A stretch of DNA of 64,000 nucleotides from Gardnerella piotii (GCF_003397585.1 NZ_QJUV01000001.1:248001-312000); one strand, 5' to 3'. Counted from the first letter of the stretch, positions 25,598-35,182 are shown. Numbers and translations are program-made. Notes: a model not told the origin generated them from the sequence alone.

Positions 25598-26782
25598 ATG
25601 GAATCTACGCCTGATCAGCGCATTTCAAGCGCAGTCAAGCAAGCTGTTGAAAACGGCATGAATCCGCTTGACTCGTCTAAATTCGAGCGCTGGGAAGACC
25701 AGGTTGGCGTAGATCGCATAATCAACCGTCGCGTGTTGGAGTTGGAGCCGCTTCCCACTCCTGCTCAAGTTCTTGGCGAGTTGCCACTTTCTCCGTATGC
25801 TCAAGATATTGTTGCCGAGTCGCGCGATGAGATTCGCGGATGCCTTAACGGAGATGATGATCGCTTGCTTGTAGTCGTTGGGCCTTGCTCAGTTCACGAC
25901 CCCGCCGCGGCTCTTGACTACGCGTCTCGTTTGGCTGATTTGCGCGCAAAGCTCGAAGGCGAGCTTTTGATTGTTATGCGCGTTTACTTTGAAAAGCCGC
26001 GCACAACAGTTGGCTGGAAGGGCTTGATTAACGACCCAGATATTGACGGCACGCACGATATTCACAAGGGTTTGCTTTTGGCGCGCCGCACGCTTCTTGG
26101 CGTTTTAGATGCTGGTTTGGCTGCAGCAACCGAGTTTTTGGAGCCGACTAGCCCGCAGTTTATTGCGGATGCGGTTAGCTGGGGGGCGATTGGCGCGCGC
26201 AACACGGAATCGCAGATTCATCGCCAGCTTGCTAGTGGTCTTTCTATGCCAGTCGGATTTAAGAACGCTACAGATGGCTCTGTTACGGCTGCCGTCAATG
26301 GCTGCCTAGCTGCTAGCCAGCATCACACTTTCTTTGGAATTGACCATCTTGGACGCGCTTGCGCTGTACAAACGCTTGGAAACCCTGATTGCCATGTTGT
26401 TTTGCGCGGCTCTAGCAAGGGGCCAAACTACGATGCATCTTCTGTTGCAGCGGCTGTTGCGTCGGTTCGATTGAGGCTTGGCACGAATTGCGTAGCGTCT
26501 AATGGCGTTGTAATCGACTGCTCGCACGGAAATTCGGGCAAAGATGAGAATCGCCAGATTCAAGTCGTGCAAGATATTGCGGATCGATTTGCGCACGGCG
26601 AAAAAGGCATTAAAGGCGTTATGATGGAAAGCTTCTTGCAAGGCGGAAACCAAGATCCTGCGCCTTTGAGTGAGCTTGAGTACGGAAAGTCGATTACGGA
26701 TCGATGCATTTCTTGGGAAGATACCGAGCGCTTGCTTAACACTCTTGCTCAGTCTGTTTCTGCTCGCCGACTTAAGTCTTGA
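25598..26782 (+). CDS. 3-deoxy-7-phosphoheptulonate synthase (type I DAHP synthase)
   Basis: Condenses PEP and erythrose 4-phosphate, the first step of the shikimate pathway. The 394-residue product has the type I-alpha (AroF/G/H-like) motifs VVVGPCSVHDP, VMRVYFEKPRTTVGWKGLINDP, WGAIGARNTESQIHRQLASGLSMPVGFKN and VIDCSHGNSGK with metal ligands Cys, His and Asp, plus MMESFLQGGNQ. It is slightly longer than E. coli AroG, with an N-terminal extension of about 30 residues; feedback specificity cannot be read by eye. ATG 25598 is preceded by AGGATGGTGA. It is a lone gene; no other shikimate gene lies in the window. Confidence 0.95.
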   Translation: MESTPDQRISSAVKQAVENGMNPLDSSKFERWEDQVGVDRIINRRVLELEPLPTPAQVLGELPLSPYAQDIVAESRDEIRGCLNGDDDRLLVVVGPCSVHDPAAALDYASRLADLRAKLEGELLIVMRVYFEKPRTTVGWKGLINDPDIDGTHDIHKGLLLARRTLLGVLDAGLAAATEFLEPTSPQFIADAVSWGAIGARNTESQIHRQLASGLSMPVGFKNATDGSVTAAVNGCLAASQHHTFFGIDHLGRACAVQTLGNPDCHVVLRGSSKGPNYDASSVAAAVASVRLRLGTNCVASNGVVIDCSHGNSGKDENRQIQVVQDIADRFAHGEKGIKGVMMESFLQGGNQDPAPLSELEYGKSITDRCISWEDTERLLNTLAQSVSARRLKS

Positions 26783-26795
26783 TTATCGCGCGCGA

Positions 26796-26845
26796 CGACC
26801 TACCTTTTCGCTTAGACCGCGCTAACGGCGCGACACGCCGTGTTT
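26796..26845. repeat. CGACCTRCCTTTTCGC repeat, copy 3, with GC-rich palindromes
   Basis: The 21-nt unit also seen at 8180-8200 and 8508-8528 recurs at 26796-26816 with one mismatch. It is followed by an AGACCGCGC tract and a CGGCGCG/ACACGCCG palindrome, then an eight-T run. It may terminate the DAHP synthase transcript. Confidence 0.65.
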
Positions 26846-26912
26846 TTTTTTAGGTGCAAACTATTACAATAAATCCTCAAATAGTCAGCATTTTTGAACA
26901 AAGGAGTGCAAA

Positions 26913-27389
26913 ATGTGTGAATCGTTAGCCCCCGAGCGTAACAGTCTTCCCCAAGATAAAAGCGTTTTAAGCCGCGCTCTGCCGATTGCACGATACGCGA
27001 TTTTTGCGCTTCTGCTTGCTGGTGCGTTTCTTCTTGCGTTTGCGTGGTATCGCGGCACTCACAGCAAAGGCTACACTGTTGTTACCTGTTCTGCATTATG
27101 GTTTAGCGTTATTGTTCCGTTTATTACGCTGATTGTGCTTTGCGTTTTTGTGCGCGGATGGCGTCTTGTTGTTGGCTCTATAATTTGCGTTTTGCTAATA
27201 GCGTCTTTCTTTGGATTTATTGCGCTTCAAAATCAAATCATGGAGTTTTTGAATGTTCCCGCTACAAATCCTTGGTTTGAATTCACGTGCAGCGCTTTGC
27301 TAAAAATTGCAACCGCGTCTTTTGTTATTATGTGTTGTGTAAGCGTATTTTTGATTAGACGCAATGCAATGCACAAGATTAAAGGATGA
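26913..27389 (+). CDS. Hypothetical small membrane protein (4 TM)
   Basis: A 158-residue protein, not recognised. After a 25-residue hydrophilic N-terminus come four membrane segments (YAIFALLLAGAFLLAFAWY; ALWFSVIVPFITLIVLCVFV; WRLVVGSIICVLLIASFFGFIAL; LLKIATASFVIMCCVSVFLI) and a short basic tail. ATG 26913 has a good AAGGAG site. It ends 8 nt before mtnN, so the two are probably translationally linked. Confidence 0.72.
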   Translation: MCESLAPERNSLPQDKSVLSRALPIARYAIFALLLAGAFLLAFAWYRGTHSKGYTVVTCSALWFSVIVPFITLIVLCVFVRGWRLVVGSIICVLLIASFFGFIALQNQIMEFLNVPATNPWFEFTCSALLKIATASFVIMCCVSVFLIRRNAMHKIKG

Positions 27390-27397
27390 TTTGACGA

Positions 27398-28099
27398 ATG
27401 CCTAAGTTTACAAAAATTGCCATTATTGGCGCTATGGAAGAAGAAGTTGCGCACATTGCTGCCTCGCTTAGCAATGTTAAACATGATAATGCCGCTAGCC
27501 TTGACGTATCTTGCGGCGTGCTTGAATGCGAGGATGGTGGAAAAATCGAAGTGGCTGCAACAGTTGGCGGAATGGGACTTGTAAATGCCGCTGCAACCGC
27601 ACAGTATTTAATTGATGCGTACAAGCCGCAGGCTGTAATCTTTTCGGGAATTGCAGGAAATCTCAATAAAAATTTGCATACGAATGATGTTGTTCTTGGA
27701 AAAACATTAAGATATTTAGACACCGACATGCGCATGATTAGTCAGTGGAAACCGTTTACAAACGAGTACCATTCAGACGATTATCTTCTTAAAACAGCAG
27801 ACAGTGTTTTAACAAAGATGGGCATTAATCACATTTTGGGAACAATCGCATCTGGTGGATATTTTGTAGACACGCCCGAAAAAGTGGCGGAAGTTATTGA
27901 GGCGACTCAAGCGGATGCTGTAGAAATGGAAGGCGCTGCGATTCTTCACGTTGCTGCAAGAAACGACATTCCAGCGTTAGTTGTGCGCGCAATGAGCGAC
28001 AACGCGGACACAAAATACGAGGAGTTTCACACTTTCGACATATCCGAATACGCGGATACAGCTGCAAAAATGACGGTAAATATTGCTAGAAATTTGTAG
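27398..28099 (+). CDS. mtnN: 5'-methylthioadenosine/S-adenosylhomocysteine nucleosidase
   Basis: Hydrolyses the N-glycosidic bond of MTA and SAH, recycling by-products of SAM metabolism and feeding S-ribosylhomocysteine to LuxS-type recycling where present. The 233-residue product has the family motifs IIGAMEEEV (catalytic Glu region), VGGMGLVNAAA, VIFSGIAGNLN, AVEMEGAA (ribose-binding Met-Glu) and VVRAMSDNAD with catalytic Asp. The start is ATG 27398, 8 nt after the preceding gene, with a weak GATTTGA upstream. Confidence 0.94.
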   Translation: MPKFTKIAIIGAMEEEVAHIAASLSNVKHDNAASLDVSCGVLECEDGGKIEVAATVGGMGLVNAAATAQYLIDAYKPQAVIFSGIAGNLNKNLHTNDVVLGKTLRYLDTDMRMISQWKPFTNEYHSDDYLLKTADSVLTKMGINHILGTIASGGYFVDTPEKVAEVIEATQADAVEMEGAAILHVAARNDIPALVVRAMSDNADTKYEEFHTFDISEYADTAAKMTVNIARNL

Positions 28100-28381
28100 A
28101 ATTCAACACGCCGATGTGGTCGCCGACGCGCAGCATCGCCAAACAAAAGGCGAGTAGCGCTAAATGCCGCCATTTTCTAAGCTCAATCAGATTTTGGCGG
28201 CAAGGTTTTTACCCCCCTCTTAATATTGGCATCGTTAATAGAAGAAAAAGGTAATAAGAAATAAAAGATGCCAGTTTTGAACATTAGTTTAATTAATTTA
28301 AGAGGAAAATTTGCGGTAGGTTATACGAGAAACGCAGATTGGCTGGCATAATGGCAATTCTTCTTGAAAGGAATGAAGAAT

Positions 28382-29575
28382 ATGCGTAAAAATGCAGTAA
28401 ATAATGCAGTAGAAAATAATACAGTAGAAAATCAATCAATAAAGTCTAACACAAAGTGGAATATGCGCGCGATTGCAGCAGGATTGTTAGCGTCCGCAAC
28501 TTTAGTGAGCTTTGCGGCTTGCGGAGATAATGTTCCTGCAAGTAGTTCGCAATCGTCCGCAAATACTAGCGCAAAAATCGTAGGAAACTTCCAAGGCTCG
28601 GGTGCGTCTTCCCAGCAGGTTGCTGTAGAAGCGTGGATTGCAGGATTCCAATCCAAAAATCCTGGCGCAAAAATAGCATATAATCCAACTGGCTCGGGTG
28701 CAGGAGTTACAACGTTTATGACGGGCGCAACAGCTTGGGCTGGATCCGATAAATCGCTAAGCGACGACGAGTTAGAAAAATCAAAGTCGGTTTGCGCAAA
28801 TGGCACTACGGCTTTCGACGTTCCAGTATACGTTTCTCCAATCGCAGTAATCTTTAATCTAAAAGGCGTTTCGGATGCTGGAAAACACATAAATATGGAC
28901 GCTTCTACAATCGCAAAAATCTTCGACGGCAAGATTACGCGTTGGAATGACGATGCTATTAAATCGCAAAATCCAAAGCTAAAGCTACCAGATAAGCCGA
29001 TTACAGTTGTTCACAGGTCCGATAAGTCTGGCACAACGCAGAACTTCTTAAGCTACATAAAAGACGTTGCACCAAGCGATTGGGCCTACGATCTTAGCGA
29101 AAATTGGCCAAATAGCGTAGGCCAGGGCGCAAAAGGCACGTCTGGCGTTGTTTCCACAATCCGCATGGCAGACGGAGCGATTGGATACGCGGACTTCTCG
29201 CAAGTTGGAAAGCTTGGAACTGTGGCAGTAAAAGTGGGAGATTCTTACAACGAGATTAGCCCAGAAGGTGGCTCTATAACCATTAACGATTCAAAGGTTG
29301 ACGAAGATGCTGCAGCAAAATCAAAGCACCGCGTTGTTGTTAAAATAAACCACAAAACGGAAGAAAAAGGCGCTTATCCTATTGTGCTAGTTTCTTACGA
29401 TATTGTGTGCGGCGCTTACAAAGATGCTGCAACAGCGCGATTTGCAAAGTCTTGGCTTAGCTACGTTACTAGCAAAGATGGCCAGGCTGCGGCTCAAGAT
29501 GCTGCTGGAACTGCGCCTTTGCCAGAAAAGCTTATGGGAAGGATTAACAAGTCGATTCAGTCGATAGGCAAGTAA
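28382..29575 (+). CDS. pstS: Phosphate ABC transporter substrate-binding lipoprotein
   Basis: Captures inorganic phosphate outside the membrane for PstCAB. The 397-residue product starts with a 30-residue hydrophilic Asn-rich segment, then a signal-like helix (AIAAGLLASATLVSFAAC) with probable lipidated Cys at about residue 47. The mature protein has PstS motifs GSGASSQQV, TGSGAGVTTFM, WAGSDKSL, ITVVHRSDKSGTTQNFLSYI and GAIGYADFS. ATG 28382 follows AAAGGA with 8-nt spacing; upstream in-frame TTG 28364 and ATG 28373 overlap that site. First gene of pstSCAB; no phoU is present in the window. No convincing PHO box was recognised in the 280-bp upstream region. Confidence 0.95.
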   Translation: MRKNAVNNAVENNTVENQSIKSNTKWNMRAIAAGLLASATLVSFAACGDNVPASSSQSSANTSAKIVGNFQGSGASSQQVAVEAWIAGFQSKNPGAKIAYNPTGSGAGVTTFMTGATAWAGSDKSLSDDELEKSKSVCANGTTAFDVPVYVSPIAVIFNLKGVSDAGKHINMDASTIAKIFDGKITRWNDDAIKSQNPKLKLPDKPITVVHRSDKSGTTQNFLSYIKDVAPSDWAYDLSENWPNSVGQGAKGTSGVVSTIRMADGAIGYADFSQVGKLGTVAVKVGDSYNEISPEGGSITINDSKVDEDAAAKSKHRVVVKINHKTEEKGAYPIVLVSYDIVCGAYKDAATARFAKSWLSYVTSKDGQAAAQDAAGTAPLPEKLMGRINKSIQSIGK

Positions 29576-29669
29576 AAATAGCATTTTGCAAAGATTTTAG
29601 AGTAGTTAATATAGTAGTCAATATATTGCTGCTGATAGCATTTATATAATGACTACAAAAGGAGCATGA

Positions 29670-30656
29670 GTGAGTTCTAAACAAAGAACTGAAATCAGTA
29701 AAGATGCGCACAAAAGTGGCCATTTTGCAGGTGGTTTTGCAGGTGGTTTTGCAGACCGCTTGTTCAAAAGCGTAGCTCTTGCTTGCGGATTGCTGATTTT
29801 AATGGTGCTTACAGCTGTTGCATTGTTCCTGCTGTTTCAAGCGTGGCCTATTATAGGCGCAAACAAAAACCAAGTAAGTCAAGTATTTTTGGACTTTACT
29901 GGCGGCAAAGCGCACGATTTTCTAGGCTACGTAGCGCCAATGGTTTTTGGAACTGTTCTTATGTCTGCGCTCGCTCTGCTCCTTGCTTTCTTTGTTTCGA
30001 TTGGAATCGCGCTGTTTATAAGCCACTATGCTCCGCCAAAAATGGTGCCGCTTTTAAGTGGTGTAGTCGACTTGCTTGCTGCGATTCCGTCCGTAATCTA
30101 CGGTCTTTGGGGCGGATTGGTGCTAGTGCCATCAATATACCCGTTCTGGAAGTTTATCTCTCACATCTTTGGCTGGATTCCGCTTTTTGCAGGCCCTGCT
30201 GCAAGCCCTTCTCGTAGTGCTGCAACCGTTAGCATTGTTCTGGCAGTTATGATTTTGCCGATTATAACCTCTATGGCGCGAGACATTTTCCAGCAAGCGC
30301 CGCGATTGCAACAAGAAGGCGCGCTCGCGCTTGGTGCAACAAAGTGGGAGATGATAAAGCTAGCGGTTTTGCCGTTTGCAAAGTCGGGAATCGTCTCCGC
30401 ATCTATGCTTGGTCTTGGTCGCGCGCTTGGTGAGACAATGGCAGTTCTTATGATTTTGTCTCCAGGATTCACCTTTAAATTCAACATTTTGCAAGCTTCA
30501 CAAAACCAAACTATTGCAGCAAACATAGCAGCGCAATACCCAGAAGCAAACGGATTGGGTGTTAGTGCGCTTATTGCTACAGGTTTGGTGCTGTTTGTTA
30601 TTTCATTCGCTGTAAACCTTATTGCTCGCAAAATCACGGGAAAGGCGAGTGCATGA
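29670..30656 (+). CDS. pstC: Phosphate ABC transporter permease PstC
   Basis: Membrane channel subunit of the phosphate importer. The 328-residue product has six membrane segments and the ABC-permease EAA-type loop (QEGALALGATKWEMIKLAVLPFAKSGIVSA). The N-terminus contains a small FAGGFAGGFA repeat encoded by a short tandem repeat at about 29720-29755. GTG 29670 follows AAAGGAG. It overlaps pstA by the stop/start sequence ATGA. Confidence 0.95.
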   Translation: MSSKQRTEISKDAHKSGHFAGGFAGGFADRLFKSVALACGLLILMVLTAVALFLLFQAWPIIGANKNQVSQVFLDFTGGKAHDFLGYVAPMVFGTVLMSALALLLAFFVSIGIALFISHYAPPKMVPLLSGVVDLLAAIPSVIYGLWGGLVLVPSIYPFWKFISHIFGWIPLFAGPAASPSRSAATVSIVLAVMILPIITSMARDIFQQAPRLQQEGALALGATKWEMIKLAVLPFAKSGIVSASMLGLGRALGETMAVLMILSPGFTFKFNILQASQNQTIAANIAAQYPEANGLGVSALIATGLVLFVISFAVNLIARKITGKASA

Positions 30657-31678
30657 TGCAAAATTCGCAATCGTTACAAGCTGGGGTTGTTGGGGTTGAT
30701 CAGACTATTGAAGATAGCTGCGAATCTCCAAAAATCGACTTTAACAAGTTCCGCCCAACGCGCTCTAGAATCGCAAGTCGCAAGCGAAAAGACGCGTTTA
30801 TGCGCGTTCTAATCTTCCTGTCTTTTATAGTTGCGCTAATTCCGCTTCTTTCTTTGCTTTTTACGACTATTGCAAACGGCATTAAGCGATTAAATCTTGA
30901 CTTTTTAACGCATAATATGACTTATGTAGTTGGTGGCGCTGCTACTGGCACAGGCGGTTATGGCGGTATTTTGCACGCAATTATTGGAACTTTGGAGATT
31001 ACGCTTGGCGCAATGCTGATTTCGATTCCGATTGGAATTATGTGCTCTGTGTATTTGATTGAGTATGCGCGTGGAAGTCGCTTAGCTAGGGTGATTAATC
31101 TTGTTGTAGACGTTATGAGCGGAATTCCTTCGATTGTGGCTGGCTTGTTTGCGTTTTCTAGCTTTACGATTTTTGTGGGTCCTGGAACAATCAACGGTTT
31201 TGAAGGGTCTGTTGCGCTTTCGCTGCTTATGTTGCCAACTGTTGTTAAGTCGTGTCAAGAAATGTTAAAAATTGTGCCGAACGATTTGCGAGAAGCGGCG
31301 CTTGCTCTAGGCGTTACAAAGCAGCGCATGATTACAAAAATCGTGTTGCGAACCGCTTTGCCTGGCATTGTTTCTGGCTGTATTCTTGCTGTTGCGCGCG
31401 TGATTGGAGAGACGGCTCCGCTTTTAATGGCAGCTGGGTTTATTGCATCCACGAATTTCAATCTTTTTGACGGGCAAATGACCACTTTGCCAGTGTACGT
31501 TTACCAGGAGTATTCAAAGCTTTCGGCGAATTGCCCAGCTAACGCGCCATCTTCGTGCGTTACTACGATTCCGATGGAGCGCGCGTGGGCAGCGGCGCTT
31601 GCGTTGATTGTGATTGTTTTGCTGCTGAATATTGTTGGGCGAGTTGTGGCTCGCGTGTTTTCAGTAAAAGCAAAATAA
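30653..31678 (+). CDS. pstA: Phosphate ABC transporter permease PstA
   Basis: Second membrane subunit, 341 residues. A hydrophilic N-terminus of about 50 residues precedes six membrane segments. The EAA loop is LREAALALGVTKQRMITKIVLRTALPGIVSG, and IGETAPLLMAAGF is the family motif. ATG 30653 overlaps the pstC stop by 4 nt, so translation is coupled. pstB follows after 61 nt. Confidence 0.95.
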   Translation: MMQNSQSLQAGVVGVDQTIEDSCESPKIDFNKFRPTRSRIASRKRKDAFMRVLIFLSFIVALIPLLSLLFTTIANGIKRLNLDFLTHNMTYVVGGAATGTGGYGGILHAIIGTLEITLGAMLISIPIGIMCSVYLIEYARGSRLARVINLVVDVMSGIPSIVAGLFAFSSFTIFVGPGTINGFEGSVALSLLMLPTVVKSCQEMLKIVPNDLREAALALGVTKQRMITKIVLRTALPGIVSGCILAVARVIGETAPLLMAAGFIASTNFNLFDGQMTTLPVYVYQEYSKLSANCPANAPSSCVTTIPMERAWAAALALIVIVLLLNIVGRVVARVFSVKAK

Positions 31679-31739
31679 AGCGAAATAATGCGAAGTAGAT
31701 CGAAATAGAGCGAAATAGATTTTAGAAAGTGAGGCGCAA

Positions 31740-32519
31740 ATGGGTCAGCGCATTGATGTTAAGAATTTGAACATTTACTATGGTGATTTTCTAGCAGTAG
31801 AAGACGTTAACATAAGCATTGAGCCAAACAAGGTTACGGCTTTTATCGGGCCTTCGGGATGTGGAAAATCAACGGTTTTGCGCACTTTAGACCGCATGCA
31901 CGAGATTACTCCAGGTGCTCGCGTGGAAGGCCAAGTGTTGCTTGAAGGCCGCGATTTGTATGGAAAAGATGTGGACCCTGTAGCTGTTCGCCGAGATGTT
32001 GGAATGGTGTTCCAGCGCCCAAATCCTTTCCCAACAATGTCTATTCGAGAAAACGTTCTTGCAGGAGTTCGCTTAAACAATCGTCATATTTCAAAGCAAG
32101 ATGCCGACGACCTAGTTGAGTGGGCTTTGCGTGGCGCGAATTTGTGGAACGAAGTCAAAGATAGACTCGATAAGCCAGGAATCGGGCTTTCTGGCGGCCA
32201 GCAGCAACGACTTTGCATTGCGCGAGCTGTAGCTGTGCATCCGCAAGTGCTGCTTATGGACGAGCCTTGCTCTGCTCTTGACCCTATTTCTACTCTTGCT
32301 GTAGAAGATTTGATTAACGAGCTTAAGCGCGATTACACGATTGTGATTGTAACGCACAACATGCAACAGGCTGCGCGCGTGGCCGATTACACAGCGTTCT
32401 TTAACCTTAAGGCTGTTGGAAAACCAGGTCATCTTGAGTATTTTGCAGATACCACCACTATGTTTAACAATCCGCGCAATGCGGAGGCGGAACGTTATAT
32501 TTCTGGCCGCTTTGGGTGA
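31740..32519 (+). CDS. pstB: Phosphate ABC transporter ATP-binding protein
   Basis: ATPase subunit driving phosphate import, 259 residues. Walker A is GPSGCGKST, the signature motif is LSGGQQQRL, Walker B is [13 protein letters not shown], and the switch His is in [12 protein letters not shown]. The start [26 protein letters not shown] sequence is typical of PstB. A GTGAGG site precedes ATG 31740. The stop codon lies inside the first unit of a 23-bp tandem repeat. Confidence 0.97.
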   Translation: MGQRIDVKNLNIYYGDFLAVEDVNISIEPNKVTAFIGPSGCGKSTVLRTLDRMHEITPGARVEGQVLLEGRDLYGKDVDPVAVRRDVGMVFQRPNPFPTMSIRENVLAGVRLNNRHISKQDADDLVEWALRGANLWNEVKDRLDKPGIGLSGGQQQRLCIARAVAVHPQVLLMDEPCSALDPISTLAVEDLINELKRDYTIVIVTHNMQQAARVADYTAFFNLKAVGKPGHLEYFADTTTMFNNPRNAEAERYISGRFG

Positions 32520-32582
32520 TTTTTGCCGCGGTTTCTGGGTGATTTTTGCGCGGTTTTTAGGTGATTTTTGCATAATTTTTGC
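32514..32582 (+). repeat. 23-bp tandem repeat at the 3' end of pstB
   Basis: Three units starting (G)GGTGATTTTTGC at 32514-32536, 32537-32559 and about 32560-32582, with the first covering the pstB stop codon (GGGTGA). The rest of the 300-bp gap to the next gene shows no other supported feature. Confidence 0.75.
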
Positions 32583-32827
32583 GCGATTTTTCTTTGGTCA
32601 GCACGTGCGCGTAAGGTCGAAGCTGTTCGGTTGTTCAAAGTTCTATAAGTCGTTTCTAATTCTCGCGAGTTTTCTAGCGTGTTTATTCGGCTTGTGCTTT
32701 GCGCGCCGAGCGAGTCGCAGTAACCTCTGCGTGAATGCCCAAATGTAATTGCGTCCGCGATTGCTCAAGTGCTATCGCCACGCTTTTCATGGTCTTTTGC
32801 GCTGTAAAACCAAGGAACAGAGAGTTT

Positions 32828-34222
32828 ATGGAAAAGTTCTTCCATCTCAAAGAAAACGGCACGAATGTATCAACGGAGATCACTGCAGGTCTCACTACAT
32901 TCTTTGCAATGTCGTATATTATCGTCGTAAACCCAATGATTTTAAGCCAAACTGGCATGCCTAAAGGTGGCGTTTTCCTCGCTACAATCATTGCAGCAAT
33001 CATTGGCACACTTGTTATGGGCTTGTTTGCTAACGTGCCTTACGCTCAAGCTGCTGGCATGGGTCTTAACGCATTCTTCACATACACAGTGTGCTTTGGC
33101 TTGCATTTTACGTGGCAAGAAGCCATGTGTATGGTGTTCTTGTGCGGTTTAATTAACATTATTATTACCGTTACCAAGATTCGTAAGATGATTATTCGTG
33201 CCATCCCAACTTCGTTGCAACACGCGATTGGTGGTGGCATTGGTTTATTCGTTGCATACGTTGGCATTATGAGCGTTGGCTTAATCACCTTTACTTCTAA
33301 AGATCCTGCCGCTGCCGCTAAGAGTAAGCCAACCGCTGCTATTCCAGGCCTTGCTGTTATTAATAATCCTATTTTGTGGCTATTCCTTATTGGACTTGTT
33401 TTGGCTATTGTTCTTACCGTTCTTAAGGTTCGCGCAAGCTTGCTTATTACGATTATTGCAACATCTTTGATTGGTATTCCGCTTGGCTTAACTTCGTTAA
33501 ATAATGCTGTTTCTGTTACAGACGCTTTTGCCCAGCTTCCAACCACCTTTGGTGCTATTTTTGGTTCGCAAGGTTTCCCTGCTCTCTTCTCTAATCCAGC
33601 ACGCATTCCGCTTGTTTTGGTAACTATTTTTGCCTTCTCTATGTCGGATACTTTCGACACTCTTGGCACGTTTATTGGTACCGGCCGCAGAACTGGCATT
33701 TTCTCGGAGGCAGATGAGAAGGCTTTGGAAAACGGCTCTGGCTTTAGTTCCAAGATGGATCGTGCGCTGTTTGCTGATTCGATTGCAACTTCGGTTGGCG
33801 CAATTTGCGGTACTTCTAACACAACTACTTACGTTGAGTCTGCTGCTGGTATTGGTGCTGGTGGCCGCACTGGTTTGACTTCTGTAGTTGTTTCCGTGTG
33901 CTTTGCGCTTTCGATTGTTCTTGCACCATTTGCTAGCGCTGTTCCTGCAGCTGCTACGGCTGGCGTGCTTGTAGTTGTAGGCTGCATGATGGCAAGCTCG
34001 TTAAAGGAGATTGCTTGGGACGATATTTCCGAAGCAATTCCTGCGTTCTTCGCTGCCGTGTTTATGGCGTTCTCTTACTCGATTTCTTACGGCATTGCCG
34101 CTGGATTCATCATGTACTGCTTAGTTATGACTTGCAAGAAGCGTGCTAAAGACGTTCATCCAATGCTTTGGATTGTTTCGCTTTTGTTCATTCTTGACTT
34201 TGTTGCTAACGCAGTTTTGTAA
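32828..34222 (+). CDS. NCS2-family purine permease (AzgA/GuaB-type)
   Basis: A 464-residue importer of the nucleobase-cation symporter-2 family, AzgA/PbuG branch, probably for adenine, hypoxanthine or guanine. It has about 13 membrane segments. Branch motifs are MEKFFHLKENGTNVSTEITAGLTTFFAMSYIIVVNP at the N-terminus (split here for length), FGLHFTWQEAMCMVF, AIGGGIGLFVAYVG, SMSDTFDTLGTFIGTG and GTSNTTTYVESAAGIGAGGRTG. The frame is open from 32735, but ATG 32828 starts the conserved region and has AAGGA about 11 nt upstream. Confidence 0.92.
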   Translation: MEKFFHLKENGTNVSTEITAGLTTFFAMSYIIVVNPMILSQTGMPKGGVFLATIIAAIIGTLVMGLFANVPYAQAAGMGLNAFFTYTVCFGLHFTWQEAMCMVFLCGLINIIITVTKIRKMIIRAIPTSLQHAIGGGIGLFVAYVGIMSVGLITFTSKDPAAAAKSKPTAAIPGLAVINNPILWLFLIGLVLAIVLTVLKVRASLLITIIATSLIGIPLGLTSLNNAVSVTDAFAQLPTTFGAIFGSQGFPALFSNPARIPLVLVTIFAFSMSDTFDTLGTFIGTGRRTGIFSEADEKALENGSGFSSKMDRALFADSIATSVGAICGTSNTTTYVESAAGIGAGGRTGLTSVVVSVCFALSIVLAPFASAVPAAATAGVLVVVGCMMASSLKEIAWDDISEAIPAFFAAVFMAFSYSISYGIAAGFIMYCLVMTCKKRAKDVHPMLWIVSLLFILDFVANAVL

Positions 34223-34421
34223 ATCTGTTAGTTTGTATTAGTTAAGTTAGATATTAGTTAGATATTAATTTAATTAATTATTTTAAGAGCGTATTTGATG
34301 CGTACGGTTGCTTGCGATTTTTCCGCGTTAGTTTGGGATAAGTCGCTGGCAACCGCGCGTGTTGAGTGCGCTCTTAAATAATCCTAAATAAAAATAAATT
34401 ATAAAGTTTGCGAAAAAAATA

Positions 34422-34450
34422 TTGACATTGTCGCGCGTGGGTATTAAACT
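34422..34450 (+). promoter_or_regulatory. rplJL promoter
   Basis: TTGACA (34422-34427), 17-nt spacer, TAAACT (34445-34450), just before the L10 leader. Upstream, 34223-34421 holds an inverted repeat (TTTTAAGAGCG near 34280 and CGCTCTTAAATA near 34370) that may terminate the permease transcript. Confidence 0.7.
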
Positions 34451-34454
34451 TGCC

Positions 34455-34620
34455 CAACGTAAACCACAGACCGTTGGTGGAGTCGCAAGATTCCTGAAAA
34501 TGATGTGTCATGCCAGCACAGGTTGAGCAGTGATTGTTGCAGTTGATTTGCGATTTTTCACAAACTTTTTAACACTATGTGTTTTTTGGATGCTCTGCCG
34601 TGCGCAGGGCTTTTTTGATA
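34455..34620 (+). ncRNA. Ribosomal protein L10 leader
   Basis: The untranslated leader before rplJ contains segments typical of L10 leaders (CCACAGACCGTTGGTGG near 34460 and a GCCAGCACAGGTTGAGC stretch near 34512). It ends in a terminator-like hairpin at 34592-34616. L10 or L10-L12 complex binding to this RNA represses expression in other bacteria. Confidence 0.65.
34592..34616 (+). terminator. Attenuator-like hairpin in the rplJ leader
   Basis: GCTCTGC/GCAGGGC stem followed by six T residues, 45 nt before the rplJ start. It may be a regulated attenuator. Confidence 0.65.
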
Positions 34621-34660
34621 TGTTATTTCCATTCCAGCGGCCAATTTAGGAAGGAACGCC

Positions 34661-35182
34661 ATGAAGAGGCCCGAAAAGGAAGCGGTAGTTGCAGAGCTTA
34701 CGGATTTGTTCCGTAACGCCGACGCTGTCTACCTTACCGAGTACCGCGGGCTTACAGTTCCGCAGATTTCTTCTCTGCGCGAAAAGCTAGGCCGCGATAC
34801 TTCCTACTCTGTGGCTAAGAATACGCTTGCTCGCATTGCCGCTAAGGAAGCGGGCATTGAAGGTCTTGATGAGCTTCTTGCTGGCCCAACTGCAATCACC
34901 TTTGTAAAGGGCGATTTCATTGAGGCTGCTAAGACCTTGCGTGATTTTGCCAAAGAGAATAAGACCCTCGTCATTAAGGGCGGTTTCGCAGATGGAACCG
35001 TTTACGATGCCGAAGGCGCCAAGCAGCTGGCAGACCTCAAGTCTCGCCCAGAATTGCTTTCCGAGATGGCTGGCGCGCTCAAGGGCACCATGTCCAAGGC
35101 CGCCTACCTGTTCAACGCTTTGCCAACCAAGGCAGTGCGCACTATCGACGCTTTGCGCGAGAAGCAGGAAAAGGCCGCTTGA
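34661..35182 (+). CDS. rplJ: 50S ribosomal protein L10
   Basis: A 173-residue stalk base protein that anchors L7/L12 dimers to 23S rRNA. Conserved sequence: MKRPEKEAVVAELTDLF, VYLTEYRGLTVPQI, YSVAKNTLARIAA and a C-terminal helix for L12 binding. ATG 34661 follows AGGAAGG. First gene of the rplJ-rplL pair, downstream of the L10 leader. Confidence 0.97.
   Translation: MKRPEKEAVVAELTDLFRNADAVYLTEYRGLTVPQISSLREKLGRDTSYSVAKNTLARIAAKEAGIEGLDELLAGPTAITFVKGDFIEAAKTLRDFAKENKTLVIKGGFADGTVYDAEGAKQLADLKSRPELLSEMAGALKGTMSKAAYLFNALPTKAVRTIDALREKQEKAA

Noticed and set aside
28100..28381. PHO box upstream of pstS
   Set aside because: I looked for direct repeats of the PhoP type and saw no convincing pair; phosphate control is likely from family knowledge but not shown by the sequence.
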